A stretch of 9,373 nt of DNA from Victivallis vadensis (GCA_020718525.1 DYRX01000167.1:1-9373), one strand, 5' to 3'. Positions 1 to 7,004 are shown, counted from the stretch's first letter. Notes: generated by a model not told the origin, from the letters alone. Translations and numbers: made by a program.

Positions 1-129
1 TTCACGTAATCGTTCACGTGCTTCGTGTCGTGTTTAGTCCATCGTGTACGCGAAGTGCTTTTCCGAATCCGGGTCATTCTCGGAGATACTGGCATACTGG
101 GTTCGTATTCAACTAAATTATTTCAAATA
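1..129. other. Intergenic stretch at window edge, CGTG-rich
   Basis: This stretch lies downstream of the minus-strand metallopeptidase-like gene, and I see no gene in it. The first 46 bases are of low complexity, with CGTG at 17-20, 24-27, 29-32 and 43-46 and two copies of TTCACGT at 1-7 and 13-19. This looks like the edge of an extragenic repeat cut by the window. A 5-bp stem TCCGA/TCGGA (62-66 with 80-84) has no T-run on either side, so it does not qualify as a terminator for the minus-strand operon. No tRNA cloverleaf could be folded by eye. Confidence 0.4.
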
Positions 130-1038
130 TCAGCAGAACCTATGCCGAATGACGATCCATCTGACTTCCTTTGCCGCCTTGCGATCCGCATATGCGGAAA
201 ACTCAGCCTTTGATTGAAACTTTGATATTTCTGAGATTTCTTCCGATGTGCATCTGAAAAGGACAGAGAAAGCTTTTTCTATTCCGTAAGATTTCAGAAT
301 GCGGGCGGCGCGATATGCGGTCGCTCTCACGTGGATGTTGCGCGCGATTAAAAATGCCGGAAAAAGCCCGGAGAGAATCCAGAAAGGCATGACCGGAATC
401 CGGAGCAGTCCCAGGCTTTCCACAATCTGAACGGCAAGCAGAAGAAAAATCGGAAATATGAAGAGAAGGCTGTCGGCCTGCGTTCTGAAACAGCTTCCGA
501 AATACCTTCGAAAAGCGCTTGGTGAGAGCCTGTAGGCGAAAAACTCCTCGAAAAGCTTGTCATCCAGCGGCATTCTCGCGATATGGCAGAGCTCGTGCGA
601 CAGAAGTTCGTCTCTGCGGTAGAAGAGCCACTTATTTTTCTTTGCGAAATCTGCCCTTATGATGAAGACCGAGAGCTGGGATTCATCGAAAGATATTGCG
701 CAACCGCCCCATAGCGGACCTATGCTTTTCTCAGGAAAGAAGCCTGGCACCCAGGAAATTATAAAGTCGTACGCTGCTGATGTGATCTCAGCAGATTCTT
801 CGAGTATCTCAGGGTTGATTCTGCCCTTCGGACTGACTTTTATCGAGGAGATTATTTCGGCTCCGCCCTCGCTGACTAGCTCTCCGTTGAAGGCCTCCAG
901 GTCGGAAAGGATGGAAATAATCCTTGCCTTATAATGCTCGAGATCTTCGCCAGGGGCGGCAAAAAATCCCTGCGCGTCAAGGGCGGCAAGCTTGTCCGCA
1001 TCGTCCACGGCAATCGAGCGTATTTCTTCCATGTTCAT
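130..1038 (-). CDS. HExxH metallopeptidase-like membrane protein (HELCH motif)
   Basis: A 302-residue protein that I cannot assign to a named family. It carries H148-E-L-C-H152, a match to the HExxH zinc-binding motif, followed 12-13 residues later by E164-E165 in the context EEFFAYRLS. That arrangement suits a gluzincin, in which a downstream Glu is the third zinc ligand. Two adjacent hydrophobic segments, about 190-209 and 213-233, would anchor it in a membrane. The N-terminal 130 residues are acidic and soluble-looking, and the C-terminal 70 are basic. There is no signal peptide. The ATG at 1038 shares one base with the hldD stop (TGATG), so translation is probably coupled. An AGGAAGG stretch at 1053-1059 is 14 bases away, rather far for a Shine-Dalgarno site. 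A second in-frame ATG is at 1032. Peptidase activity and any link to LPS are inference. It could also be an inactive HExxH protein. Confidence 0.72.
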   Translation of the reverse strand: MNMEEIRSIAVDDADKLAALDAQGFFAAPGEDLEHYKARIISILSDLEAFNGELVSEGGAEIISSIKVSPKGRINPEILEESAEITSAAYDFIISWVPGFFPEKSIGPLWGGCAISFDESQLSVFIIRADFAKKNKWLFYRRDELLSHELCHIARMPLDDKLFEEFFAYRLSPSAFRRYFGSCFRTQADSLLFIFPIFLLLAVQIVESLGLLRIPVMPFWILSGLFPAFLIARNIHVRATAYRAARILKSYGIEKAFSVLFRCTSEEISEISKFQSKAEFSAYADRKAAKEVRWIVIRHRFC

Positions 1039-2027
1039 CAGTCGGCAATCCGCCTTCCTGTCGAGAGATATGAGACAACATAGTCGCGGACTGCGTCGTC
1101 GAGAGGGAATAGCTCCTCCGAGTAGCCCTCGCCTCTCAGCTTGTCATTTTTTGCGCAGGTGTAGTACTGGTATTTTTCAGCAAGCTTCTCTGGCATTGGG
1201 ATGTATTCTATCTGCGTGGGCTTGCCAAGCGCCCGGAACATTGCACCTGCCAGAGAATTCCAAGTCTCCGCCTTTCCGCTTGAAACATTGAAAATACCGG
1301 ACTTGCCTCTTTCCACGAGAAAAAGAAGCATCTTGACCGCGTCTTTGACGTAGATGAAATCCCTCTTCTGCTCTCCGTCGCCAAAATCGGGATTCAGCGA
1401 CTTGAATAAGCGTATTTTTCCAGTGTCCCTGATCTGCTCGAAAGCCTTGCATGCGACGCTTCGCATCTCGCCCTTGTGCCATTCGTTCGGACCAAAGACA
1501 TTGCTGAACTTGACCGAGCAGATCTCTCCGAGAAGTCCGTTTCTCTTCGCCCAGAGATCGAAGAGATGCTTCGAGTATCCGTACATGTTCAGCGGGCGAA
1601 GGGAGTCCAGCTTCGACTCGTCGTCGTCCCAGCCCATGCTTCCATCTCCGTAAGTTGCCGCGCTTGAAGCAGTTGCAAACCTTATTTTTCGCGACATTGC
1701 GAAATTCGCAAGTTCCTTCGTGTAGGAAAAATTGTTTTCGGCGAGGTAGCTGGCATCCGGCTCAGTCGTTGAGGAGCAGGCTCCCAGATGGACGATGCCG
1801 CCTATTGACGAAGCAAGCGGGCTCTCCCGAAGGATTTTCAAAAAGCTGTCTTTCTCGAAGTAGTCCGCAAATTTGAGTCCTCTGAGATTGCTCCATTTCT
1901 CGGAAGAACCGAGATGATCCACTACGATGATCGAATCGAAGTTTCTTCTGTTCAGTTCCCACACAAAGGCGCTTCCGATGAAGCCAGCGCCTCCGGTTAC
2001 AACAAGATATTTTCCCTTCAGATCCAT
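1038..2027 (-). CDS. hldD: ADP-L-glycero-D-manno-heptose 6-epimerase
   Basis: This enzyme (also called RfaD/WaaD) converts ADP-D-glycero-D-manno-heptose to the L,D epimer, the last step in making the activated heptose for the LPS inner core. It acts in the cytoplasm with bound NADP. The 329 residues are an extended SDR: Rossmann motif TGGAGFIGS at 11-19, SSAATYG at 121-127, catalytic Y149-x3-K153 in MYGYSKHLFD, HKGEMRSVA at 184-192 (K185 corresponds to the second catalytic lysine of E. coli HldD), KRDFIYVKDA at 221-230 and IEYIPMPEKL at 273-282. These blocks line up with E. coli HldD as I remember it, and the length is close to the usual 310. An AAGAGG ribosome site (2035-2040, minus strand) sits 7 bases before the ATG. 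It is first in a two-gene minus-strand operon. No other heptose gene is in the window. Assignment to a related sugar-nucleotide epimerase is possible but less likely. Confidence 0.92.
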   Translation of the reverse strand: MDLKGKYLVVTGGAGFIGSAFVWELNRRNFDSIIVVDHLGSSEKWSNLRGLKFADYFEKDSFLKILRESPLASSIGGIVHLGACSSTTEPDASYLAENNFSYTKELANFAMSRKIRFATASSAATYGDGSMGWDDDESKLDSLRPLNMYGYSKHLFDLWAKRNGLLGEICSVKFSNVFGPNEWHKGEMRSVACKAFEQIRDTGKIRLFKSLNPDFGDGEQKRDFIYVKDAVKMLLFLVERGKSGIFNVSSGKAETWNSLAGAMFRALGKPTQIEYIPMPEKLAEKYQYYTCAKNDKLRGEGYSEELFPLDDAVRDYVVSYLSTGRRIAD

Positions 2028-2090
2028 CTCAAAGCCTCTTTTGGAGCATTATTCTGCGTGCAATCATCTGCAAAGCGCGCCAAGACCGGA

Positions 2091-2119
2091 ATTATAGCCC
2101 CTGATGGGGGAGATTTCCA
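2091..2119 (-). promoter_or_regulatory. Probable sigma-70-type promoter for hldD operon
   Basis: On the minus strand there is an exact TATAAT (plus-strand ATTATA, 2091-2096). It is preceded at a 17-base spacing by TGGAAA (2114-2119), which matches four of the six bases of TTGACA. Transcription would start near 2084 and leave a leader of about 57 bases before the hldD ATG. The spacing and perfect -10 make this the best promoter candidate in the window, but it rests on sequence match only. Confidence 0.5.
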
Positions 2120-2223
2120 TTTAGGATTGAGGAGTTTTTGGAATTTGCCGATAGAGGCGGAGGCGGAATCTGCCCTGTTCAGCGCCAGATTCCTTGATTC
2201 TTGCGCACTCACACAGGCAAATT

Positions 2224-2235
2224 TTTAAATCAGAT
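2224..2235 (+). repeat. Direct repeat copy 1 (TTTAAATCAGAT)
   Basis: This is the first copy of a 12-base direct repeat. It differs from the second copy (2274-2285) at one base, A versus G at the ninth position. The copies start 50 bases apart, close to five helical turns, and lie between divergent operons, as paired operator sites often do. No regulator is known. Confidence 0.35.
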
Positions 2236-2252
2236 CATTGCTCTTGCTGTCA

Positions 2253-2265
2253 TATCACGCTGATA
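2253..2265. repeat. Short inverted repeat TATCA-cgc-TGATA
   Basis: This is a perfect 5-bp inverted repeat with a 3-base spacer. Its centre (2259) is close to the midpoint between the two TTTAAATC direct repeats. It is too short for a terminator and has no T-run, so if it means anything it is a protein-binding site. Chance occurrence is quite possible. Confidence 0.25.
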
Positions 2266-2273
2266 ACAAGGTA

Positions 2274-2285
2274 TTTAAATCGGAT
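2274..2285 (+). repeat. Direct repeat copy 2 (TTTAAATCGGAT)
   Basis: This is the second copy of the 12-base repeat, identical to the copy at 2224-2235 at 11 of 12 positions. It lies about 180 bases before the start of the first secretin-like gene and about 250 bases from the hldD start. Confidence 0.35.
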
Positions 2286-2455
2286 ATGCATCCACTTTTA
2301 CTGGCGATTTACCGTGTCCGGGGCGCGTTTGGGAAAATTACTCTTATTATTTGACAATCGCAGAATATTAAACATGAGCTAACATTATCCTAACAATCGG
2401 GGCTTAACTTGCGCTCCGTTTTATTTCGCGTCTTCAGGTTCCAAAATATTATTAG

Positions 2456-2462
2456 AAGGAGG
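2456..2462 (+). promoter_or_regulatory. Ribosome binding site AAGGAGG of first secretin-like gene
   Basis: A full Shine-Dalgarno sequence lies only 4 bases before the ATG at 2467 and 13 bases before the next in-frame ATG at 2476. The purine-rich run continues as AAGG up to 2466, so ribosomes could use either ATG. Both give a workable signal peptide, and I keep 2467. Confidence 0.7.
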
Positions 2463-2466
2463 AAGG

Positions 2467-4005
2467 ATGAAAGGTATGAAGTGGAAACTCTCCATGGCTG
2501 TCGCCGCGCTCGTGGGCGGAAGCTTGGGCGCGCAGGAACTGCCTGTAGCGCAGAATCCCCAGGAGGCGTCGGTCGTCAACTACAGGATCAGGAGGAACGA
2601 GGACGGTCTGCGGCAGATCAGGCTTCTCGAGGACCGCGACCAGAAATACATGGTCAGCAAGGTCTACGAGCTAAAGCATGCCAAGGGCGCGGACATCACT
2701 CCATGGGTTCTGGGTGCAGTCCAGAGATACTACTATGCCTCGACCGTGGAAAGGCTTTCCTACAAGAAGGACTCCAAGGAATACATTGTGGTCAACACTG
2801 GCGTTGACATGGTTCCGTTTGTTGACGACATGGTTGCGAAGCTTGACAGGCCTTCGAAGATAGACAGCCTTGGCTCGATCTACGACGGCTCCGGCATCTA
2901 CAAGTTCGTATATTATCCTAAATACCGCTTTTCTCCTACCCTGGTCAAGGTTGGACCGACGGTAGGAAGCGAAGACGGAGAATACTTCTTCGACGCCAAG
3001 AACAGCTTCTACTACTTCAAGGACTCGTATTCGGACGGCAAGAAGTCCTTCGACTGGTACGGGATACTTGACAGACCAGTCCCGCAGATGGAAGTCAAGC
3101 TGAACATCTACGAGATCAACGACAACGATCTCAAGGAGCTCGGAATAGACTACGTGAGCTGGAAGAACGGTCCCGGCGCGAAACTTTTCGGAGCTGGGTT
3201 CGACTATTTCAAGTTCGACTCCTTCACCGACGTTTCGAACGTTACAAATTCGGTTGACATCCTCTCGCAGATGTCGCATTCCTGGGGCGGCTTCATGGTG
3301 GCGCCTCAGATTGACGCGACATTCATCAGGCTTCTTGCGCAGAAAGGCAAGGCATACATAGCCAGCTCGGCGTCGCTGACCGTTGTCAACGACTTTCATT
3401 CCGATCCGGGCAACGACGGATTTTCCAAGGCGAAGTATAAAATCCGCTTCACCCCGAATTACCAGGACATACAGAAGGACAAGGATCAGAACACATACGT
3501 CAAGGCGGCAGGCATGGATGTATGGTTCTACCTGAGAAATCCTGTGATCAATTTCAAGGGCGGCTATGAAGGCGAGAAGGACGCTGTCCGCGAAAACGGA
3601 ACTGGCGCGGCATGCCTGGAATTTGGGTATGTGACAAGAGTTCTCGACACAGTGGAAAAGACCAGCAACGGAAGCGACGCTCAGAATCTTTACACATTCA
3701 GATCCTGGGCAAGCGTGATGCCCGGCCAGGAAAAGCTGATCGGCGTCTTCGACAGGGATCTGATCGTCAAGCAGTACAACGGAATCCCATTTCTCGGGGA
3801 CATTCCCGGCCTGAAATATCTCTGCGGCGCGGCAACGGAATCCAAATCCAAGTCGCAGGTCTTTGTGACAATCGAGGTCAAACATGCGAATCCTGATTCG
3901 AATCTCAGTGATTTCGCAGGCAAGCTTGTCAGCGCTTCGGACATGATGCGCAAAGACGAGAGCGATGCGTCAAAGAGTGCCGAAGAAGTGAAAAAACAAG
4001 ACTAA
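2467..4005 (+). CDS. Secretin-like exported protein, short paralogue
   Basis: This 512-residue protein resembles the outer-membrane secretin channels of type II secretion and type IV pili (PF00263 with PF03958-like N-domains). A signal peptide covers about 1-22 (positive start, hydrophobic 8-20, cleavage near GA|QE). An N-domain-like module at about 63-130 opens with KVYELKHAKGAD, and a second lies at about 143-205. The secretin core starts at 205 (VPQMEVKLNIYEIN) and ends with GIPFLGDIPGLKYLCG at 439-454, a good match to the conserved secretin end, then the strand QVFVTIEVKH. A charged tail covers 477-512. It shares WKNGPG (232-237) and PNYQD (330-334) with the next gene and is clearly its paralogue. 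By hand count tyrosine is encoded by 22 TAC and 9 TAT, which with the strong ribosome site hints at high expression. The partner system is unknown. A structural protein that borrowed the secretin fold is an alternative. Confidence 0.8.
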   Translation: MKGMKWKLSMAVAALVGGSLGAQELPVAQNPQEASVVNYRIRRNEDGLRQIRLLEDRDQKYMVSKVYELKHAKGADITPWVLGAVQRYYYASTVERLSYKKDSKEYIVVNTGVDMVPFVDDMVAKLDRPSKIDSLGSIYDGSGIYKFVYYPKYRFSPTLVKVGPTVGSEDGEYFFDAKNSFYYFKDSYSDGKKSFDWYGILDRPVPQMEVKLNIYEINDNDLKELGIDYVSWKNGPGAKLFGAGFDYFKFDSFTDVSNVTNSVDILSQMSHSWGGFMVAPQIDATFIRLLAQKGKAYIASSASLTVVNDFHSDPGNDGFSKAKYKIRFTPNYQDIQKDKDQNTYVKAAGMDVWFYLRNPVINFKGGYEGEKDAVRENGTGAACLEFGYVTRVLDTVEKTSNGSDAQNLYTFRSWASVMPGQEKLIGVFDRDLIVKQYNGIPFLGDIPGLKYLCGAATESKSKSQVFVTIEVKHANPDSNLSDFAGKLVSASDMMRKDESDASKSAEEVKKQD

Positions 4006-4011
4006 ACTAGA

Positions 4012-4018
4012 AAGGAGG
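4012..4018 (+). promoter_or_regulatory. Ribosome binding site AAGGAGG of second secretin-like gene
   Basis: A full Shine-Dalgarno sequence sits 8 bases before the ATG at 4027, in the 21-base gap after the previous stop. The ideal spacing fixes the start, and the short gap supports co-transcription of the two paralogues. Confidence 0.8.
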
Positions 4019-4026
4019 ACTTCAGA

Positions 4027-6096
4027 ATGAAAATGAGAAAGTTCATATTTTTTTCGATGCTGATGGCGTTCGGAGCCGCAGGCGTCAGAGCCGCAAACAA
4101 CACCGGAGCTCCCACTCCCCAGCCCTGGCCAAGCCAGCTTCAGCCGCAGATTCACCTCCAGGTGAAAGACAACGACAAAAACATCCATTTCATCAATGCC
4201 AACAACGATCCTGATATTGTGACCAAGGTCTATGTGCTCAAGCATGCGGATCCGGAAGAGTTGCGTCCATACATCAGAACCGCCGCAATGATGAACAGGA
4301 TCAAGCCCGACACGACCAAGGTCGAGTGCATCAAGTTCAACGACGGAACCGGCGCACTGGTTGTTTCAGCGGAAGATTTTCGTTTTCTCAAGCAGAGAAA
4401 TGGCATGGGCTTCGACGAAATGGTCGAGGCTCTCGACAAACCGGATCTTACATCCTCTTCGGGAACATACACTTATGCCTATTTCCCGAAATACACCAGC
4501 GCCCAGTGGCTCTACGACAAGCTCTACAACGTCGGTCTGAACCACTCGAACGACCCGGACGAGCTACAGGGAGGCAAAGACAAGGTCTTCGTTGACAGCG
4601 AGCTGAACGGAATGGTGATCTACGTCCCCAACTACAACGTCAAGAACATCAATGAGATGATACAGCAGTACGACGTTCCGATTTCGGAAGTCTTCGTGAA
4701 GTACAGCATCTACGAGATTGACACTGAGAACGACGGAACGATAGGAGTTGACTTCCAGGCGTGGAAAAACGGACCTGGCAGAGACTTCTTCGCGGTTGCC
4801 AGCAGATATGGACATGGCTGGGATTTCGTCACGATGAATCCGAGCATGCCGAACATCGGCGACTCTCACACCCAGTACGTTAATTTCAGCCCGAAATGGA
4901 ATACGAAGTATCTTGATTTCCTGGTCGCGAAGAGCAAAGCCAGCGTTGTCACATCAGGACAGCTCGCGCTTCAGAACAATCAGGAAGGCTACGTTGAAAG
5001 TCTCAACAGGATTCCCAACTATCAGGACGGAAAAAAGATTCCTGACAGAGGAGTTATGAGCTATATCCGCGTGACTGACGCGAGAATATACCCTGCCGGA
5101 TCCAATCCGCCTGTCAACGACACGACCGGTCTTAGCAACAACCGCTACCGCTTCCAGGCCTTCGACGAGCACGGCGAAGAGATCACGCTCACATGGAACG
5201 ACGGCACAGTCGGCGGAGCGCCGCCGGCGATTGCAAATCCGTTCTACCGCGGTGACATTGTGATCACGAAGATCAACGATGGCTCAAGAGACATCTACTC
5301 CGTCGAGATCAACCAGGGCGAAGCACAGGCGCAGGGCGCAAGATTTGTGAAGCTCAGAGATGTCCGCGACGTCAACGGCAACACAAACAACCGCGAAACC
5401 ATCGGCTACAGAGTCAACAACATCTACAATGTGACCTTCGAGAGAGCCGCTTCAGTTCTGGTCGCCGCAGATGCGACTGCCGCAGGCGCCCCAGGCGCGG
5501 CGACGGTCTATACATATCAGTGGGTCAGACAGGCTAATTGGAATGCTGATCAGGGCTACGCGGTCCAGAGGGACACAGAAGTTGACACCGCAATTCATGG
5601 TTACGGATTCAAACTGACGATGACCCCAATCGTCTGCGAAGACGCGACGACATTGAATGTCCAAATGGAGAACACAAGCCTGATCGGTTTCATGGACAAC
5701 GGATATCCGAGAACATCGAAAAGTGATGTTTCGACAAAGGTTCTTGTCAGAAACAACGCTTCGAAGTTTGTCATCGGCGGGCTCCAGAAGAAGAATGTTG
5801 TGCGCAGTGTGAACAAGATGCCATGGGTCGGGGATCTTCCTCTGATCGGATGGGCCGTCAGCAGTGAATCGGAAGTTCACAAGACTTCCGAGCTTGTTGC
5901 AGTCATAGAGTGCGCACAGATTGCGCCCGACTCCGCTCTGCCTGAAAACACGGCGAACGAAATCAAAAAGCTCAATGACAAAGTTGACAAGTACGGCATA
6001 AAGGCCGGACCGATAGATCAGAACGACTACGGCTTTGATCAGTATCTCTTCGACAACGACAAGAAGGGGATTGACACTCCTCCATATGCCTACTGA
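4027..6096 (+). CDS. Secretin-like exported protein, long paralogue with core insertion
   Basis: This 689-residue paralogue of the upstream protein shows a clearer secretin signature. The signal peptide covers 1-22 with cleavage at VRA|AN. The first N-domain-like module (about 66-140) opens KVYVLKHADPEEL; the second runs about 147-217. The core opens at 217 (VPISEVFVKYSIYEID), carries WKNGPG (246-251) and PNYQD (330-334), and closes with YGFKLTMTPIV (526-536), FVIGGLQ (581-587), KMPWVGDLPLIGWAVSS (597-613) and SELVAVIE (621-628). Between about 345 and 520 is a stretch with no counterpart in the shorter paralogue, rich in Asn, Gly and Ala. A tail of about 55 residues follows the core and ends TPPYAY; some secretins use such a tail to bind a pilotin lipoprotein, but nothing shows that here. 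It likely forms, alone or with its neighbour, an outer-membrane ring. Its cargo is unknown and no ATPase, pilin or inner-membrane assembly gene is adjacent. Confidence 0.83.
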   Translation: MKMRKFIFFSMLMAFGAAGVRAANNTGAPTPQPWPSQLQPQIHLQVKDNDKNIHFINANNDPDIVTKVYVLKHADPEELRPYIRTAAMMNRIKPDTTKVECIKFNDGTGALVVSAEDFRFLKQRNGMGFDEMVEALDKPDLTSSSGTYTYAYFPKYTSAQWLYDKLYNVGLNHSNDPDELQGGKDKVFVDSELNGMVIYVPNYNVKNINEMIQQYDVPISEVFVKYSIYEIDTENDGTIGVDFQAWKNGPGRDFFAVASRYGHGWDFVTMNPSMPNIGDSHTQYVNFSPKWNTKYLDFLVAKSKASVVTSGQLALQNNQEGYVESLNRIPNYQDGKKIPDRGVMSYIRVTDARIYPAGSNPPVNDTTGLSNNRYRFQAFDEHGEEITLTWNDGTVGGAPPAIANPFYRGDIVITKINDGSRDIYSVEINQGEAQAQGARFVKLRDVRDVNGNTNNRETIGYRVNNIYNVTFERAASVLVAADATAAGAPGAATVYTYQWVRQANWNADQGYAVQRDTEVDTAIHGYGFKLTMTPIVCEDATTLNVQMENTSLIGFMDNGYPRTSKSDVSTKVLVRNNASKFVIGGLQKKNVVRSVNKMPWVGDLPLIGWAVSSESEVHKTSELVAVIECAQIAPDSALPENTANEIKKLNDKVDKYGIKAGPIDQNDYGFDQYLFDNDKKGIDTPPYAY

Positions 6097-6115
6097 TCAA
6101 TAGGCTCGGAAATCC

Positions 6116-6150
6116 GCCCCGTTTCCTGGAAAGGAAGCGGGGCTTTTTTT
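6116..6150 (+). terminator. Intrinsic terminator after secretin-like operon
   Basis: The left arm (6116-6126) and right arm (6133-6143) form an 11-bp stem with one G-U pair at the seventh position. It encloses the 6-base loop TGGAAA and is followed directly by seven T residues. It starts 20 bases after the stop of the long paralogue and should end the two-gene transcript, making pyrF a separate unit. Confidence 0.93.
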
Positions 6151-6233
6151 ACATCGGCATCAAAACTCCGTTTGAAGCTTGAAAATTCGGCAATTAGTGG
6201 AATCTTAGCCGGGAATAAATTCAACCAGAATAC

Positions 6234-6237
6234 GGAG
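6234..6237 (+). promoter_or_regulatory. Ribosome binding site GGAG of pyrF
   Basis: GGAG ends 8 bases before the ATG at 6246 and 5 bases before an in-frame TTG at 6243. The spacing and the commoner codon favour ATG at 6246. No convincing promoter was found between the terminator and this site; TTGAAA at 6179-6184 lacks a matching -10. Confidence 0.6.
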
Positions 6238-6245
6238 AAAAATTG

Positions 6246-6953
6246 ATGACGAAGAAAACTGAGCTGATAGTCGCGCTTGACTACGAATCTCCCGACGCCG
6301 CAATGCGCCTCGTGGAAAGCACTGTGGAACATGTCAAGTGGTTCAAAGTGGGAAGCCAGCTCTTCACATCGGACGGTCCTGACATTCTGCGCAGAATAAA
6401 AAATGCCGGTGGCAGAATATTTCTGGATTTGAAATTTCACGACATCCCCAACACGGTCGCCAAATCTGTCGAATCCGCGGCACGCCATTCTGTTGACATG
6501 CTCAATGTCCATGCGTCTGGCGGAAGGGAAATGATGCGCGCCGCGCTTGATTCGGCAAGGGCGAAAAGACCTGAAATGCGTCTCATCGCCGTCACGGTCC
6601 TGACGAGTATGGACGACGCCAAGCTTGCGTCAGCCATCAATGCGCCTTGCGGCTACAAGGCCGGGACGCATGTCCTTCATCTTGCGAATCTCGCAAAGGA
6701 GGCAGGGCTTGACGGAGTTGTTGCGTCAGCGCACGAGATTGACATGATAAGGAAATCCTGCGGCGAATCTTTCTGCCTTGTCATTCCTGGCATAAGACCG
6801 GCCTTTTCTTCGAAGGATGATCAAGAGAGAATTATGACACCAAAAGAGGCTTCGGACAAAGGTGCGGATTTCATCGTGGTCGGCAGACCTGTCACCGCGG
6901 CAAAAAATCCGTCGGAGACGGCGCTTCGAATTCTTGAAGAGCTTTCTCCATGA
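6246..6953 (+). CDS. pyrF: Orotidine 5'-phosphate decarboxylase
   Basis: It catalyses the last step of de novo UMP synthesis, removing CO2 from orotidine 5'-phosphate in the cytoplasm without a cofactor. The 235 residues fit the short bacterial (group I) form. Visible are the first-strand Asp in LIVALD (D11 or D12 depending on start), K34 in WFKVGSQLF, the catalytic D61-x-K63-x2-D66 in LDLKFHDIPNT, NVHASGG at 87-93, the phosphate-loop motif PGIRP at 181-185, and VVGRP at 211-215 whose Arg binds phosphate. All expected catalytic residues are present, so the enzyme should be active. It follows a strong terminator, so it is transcribed separately from the secretin-like genes, and it is 51 bases ahead of the CNNM pair with no terminator between, so it may be the first gene of a three-gene unit. 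No other pyrimidine gene is in the window. Confidence 0.96.
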   Translation: MTKKTELIVALDYESPDAAMRLVESTVEHVKWFKVGSQLFTSDGPDILRRIKNAGGRIFLDLKFHDIPNTVAKSVESAARHSVDMLNVHASGGREMMRAALDSARAKRPEMRLIAVTVLTSMDDAKLASAINAPCGYKAGTHVLHLANLAKEAGLDGVVASAHEIDMIRKSCGESFCLVIPGIRPAFSSKDDQERIMTPKEASDKGADFIVVGRPVTAAKNPSETALRILEELSP

Positions 6954-7004
6954 CAAGTATGACCCGATGAAGGAATTTCCCGCCACAACAATGCATTTCC
7001 ATCA

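Larger units (their letters stand above)
2028..2466. other. Divergent intergenic region (439 bp)
   Basis: This region separates the minus-strand hldD operon from the plus-strand secretin-like genes. It is AT-richer than its flanks from about 2220 on. It holds the hldD promoter candidate, two direct repeats with an inverted repeat between them, and a perfect TTGACA hexamer on the plus strand at 2351-2356. I found no -10 at 16-19 bases from that hexamer: the nearest AT-rich candidate, TAACAT at 2380-2385, is 23 bases away. The promoter of the secretin-like operon is therefore not assigned. I saw no riboswitch-like fold, tRNA or small gene with its own ribosome site. Confidence 0.5.

Noticed and set aside
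102..118. GGGTTCGTATTC, resembling a tRNA T-loop
   Set aside because: The flanking bases do not pair as a T-stem and no acceptor or anticodon arm could be found upstream.
2152..2166. GAGGCG tandem duplication in the divergent region
   Set aside because: There are only two adjacent copies of six bases, too short to distinguish from chance.
2409..2807. Open frame of 132 codons overlapping the start of the first secretin-like gene
   Set aside because: It is out of frame with the signal peptide and domains of the real gene, has no ribosome site, and its translation is Arg/Gly-rich with no motif.
2671..3885. Open frame of 404 codons on the minus strand, opposite the first secretin-like gene
   Set aside because: It lies wholly antisense to a gene with signal peptide, ribosome site and domain matches. 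Its translation shows no recognisable domain, is rich in Val, Arg and His as expected from reversed biased codons, and has no ribosome site.
6243..6245. TTG as the pyrF start, one codon before the ATG
   Set aside because: It is in frame but 5 bases from GGAG and a rarer start codon. The next codon is ATG at a better 8-base spacing.
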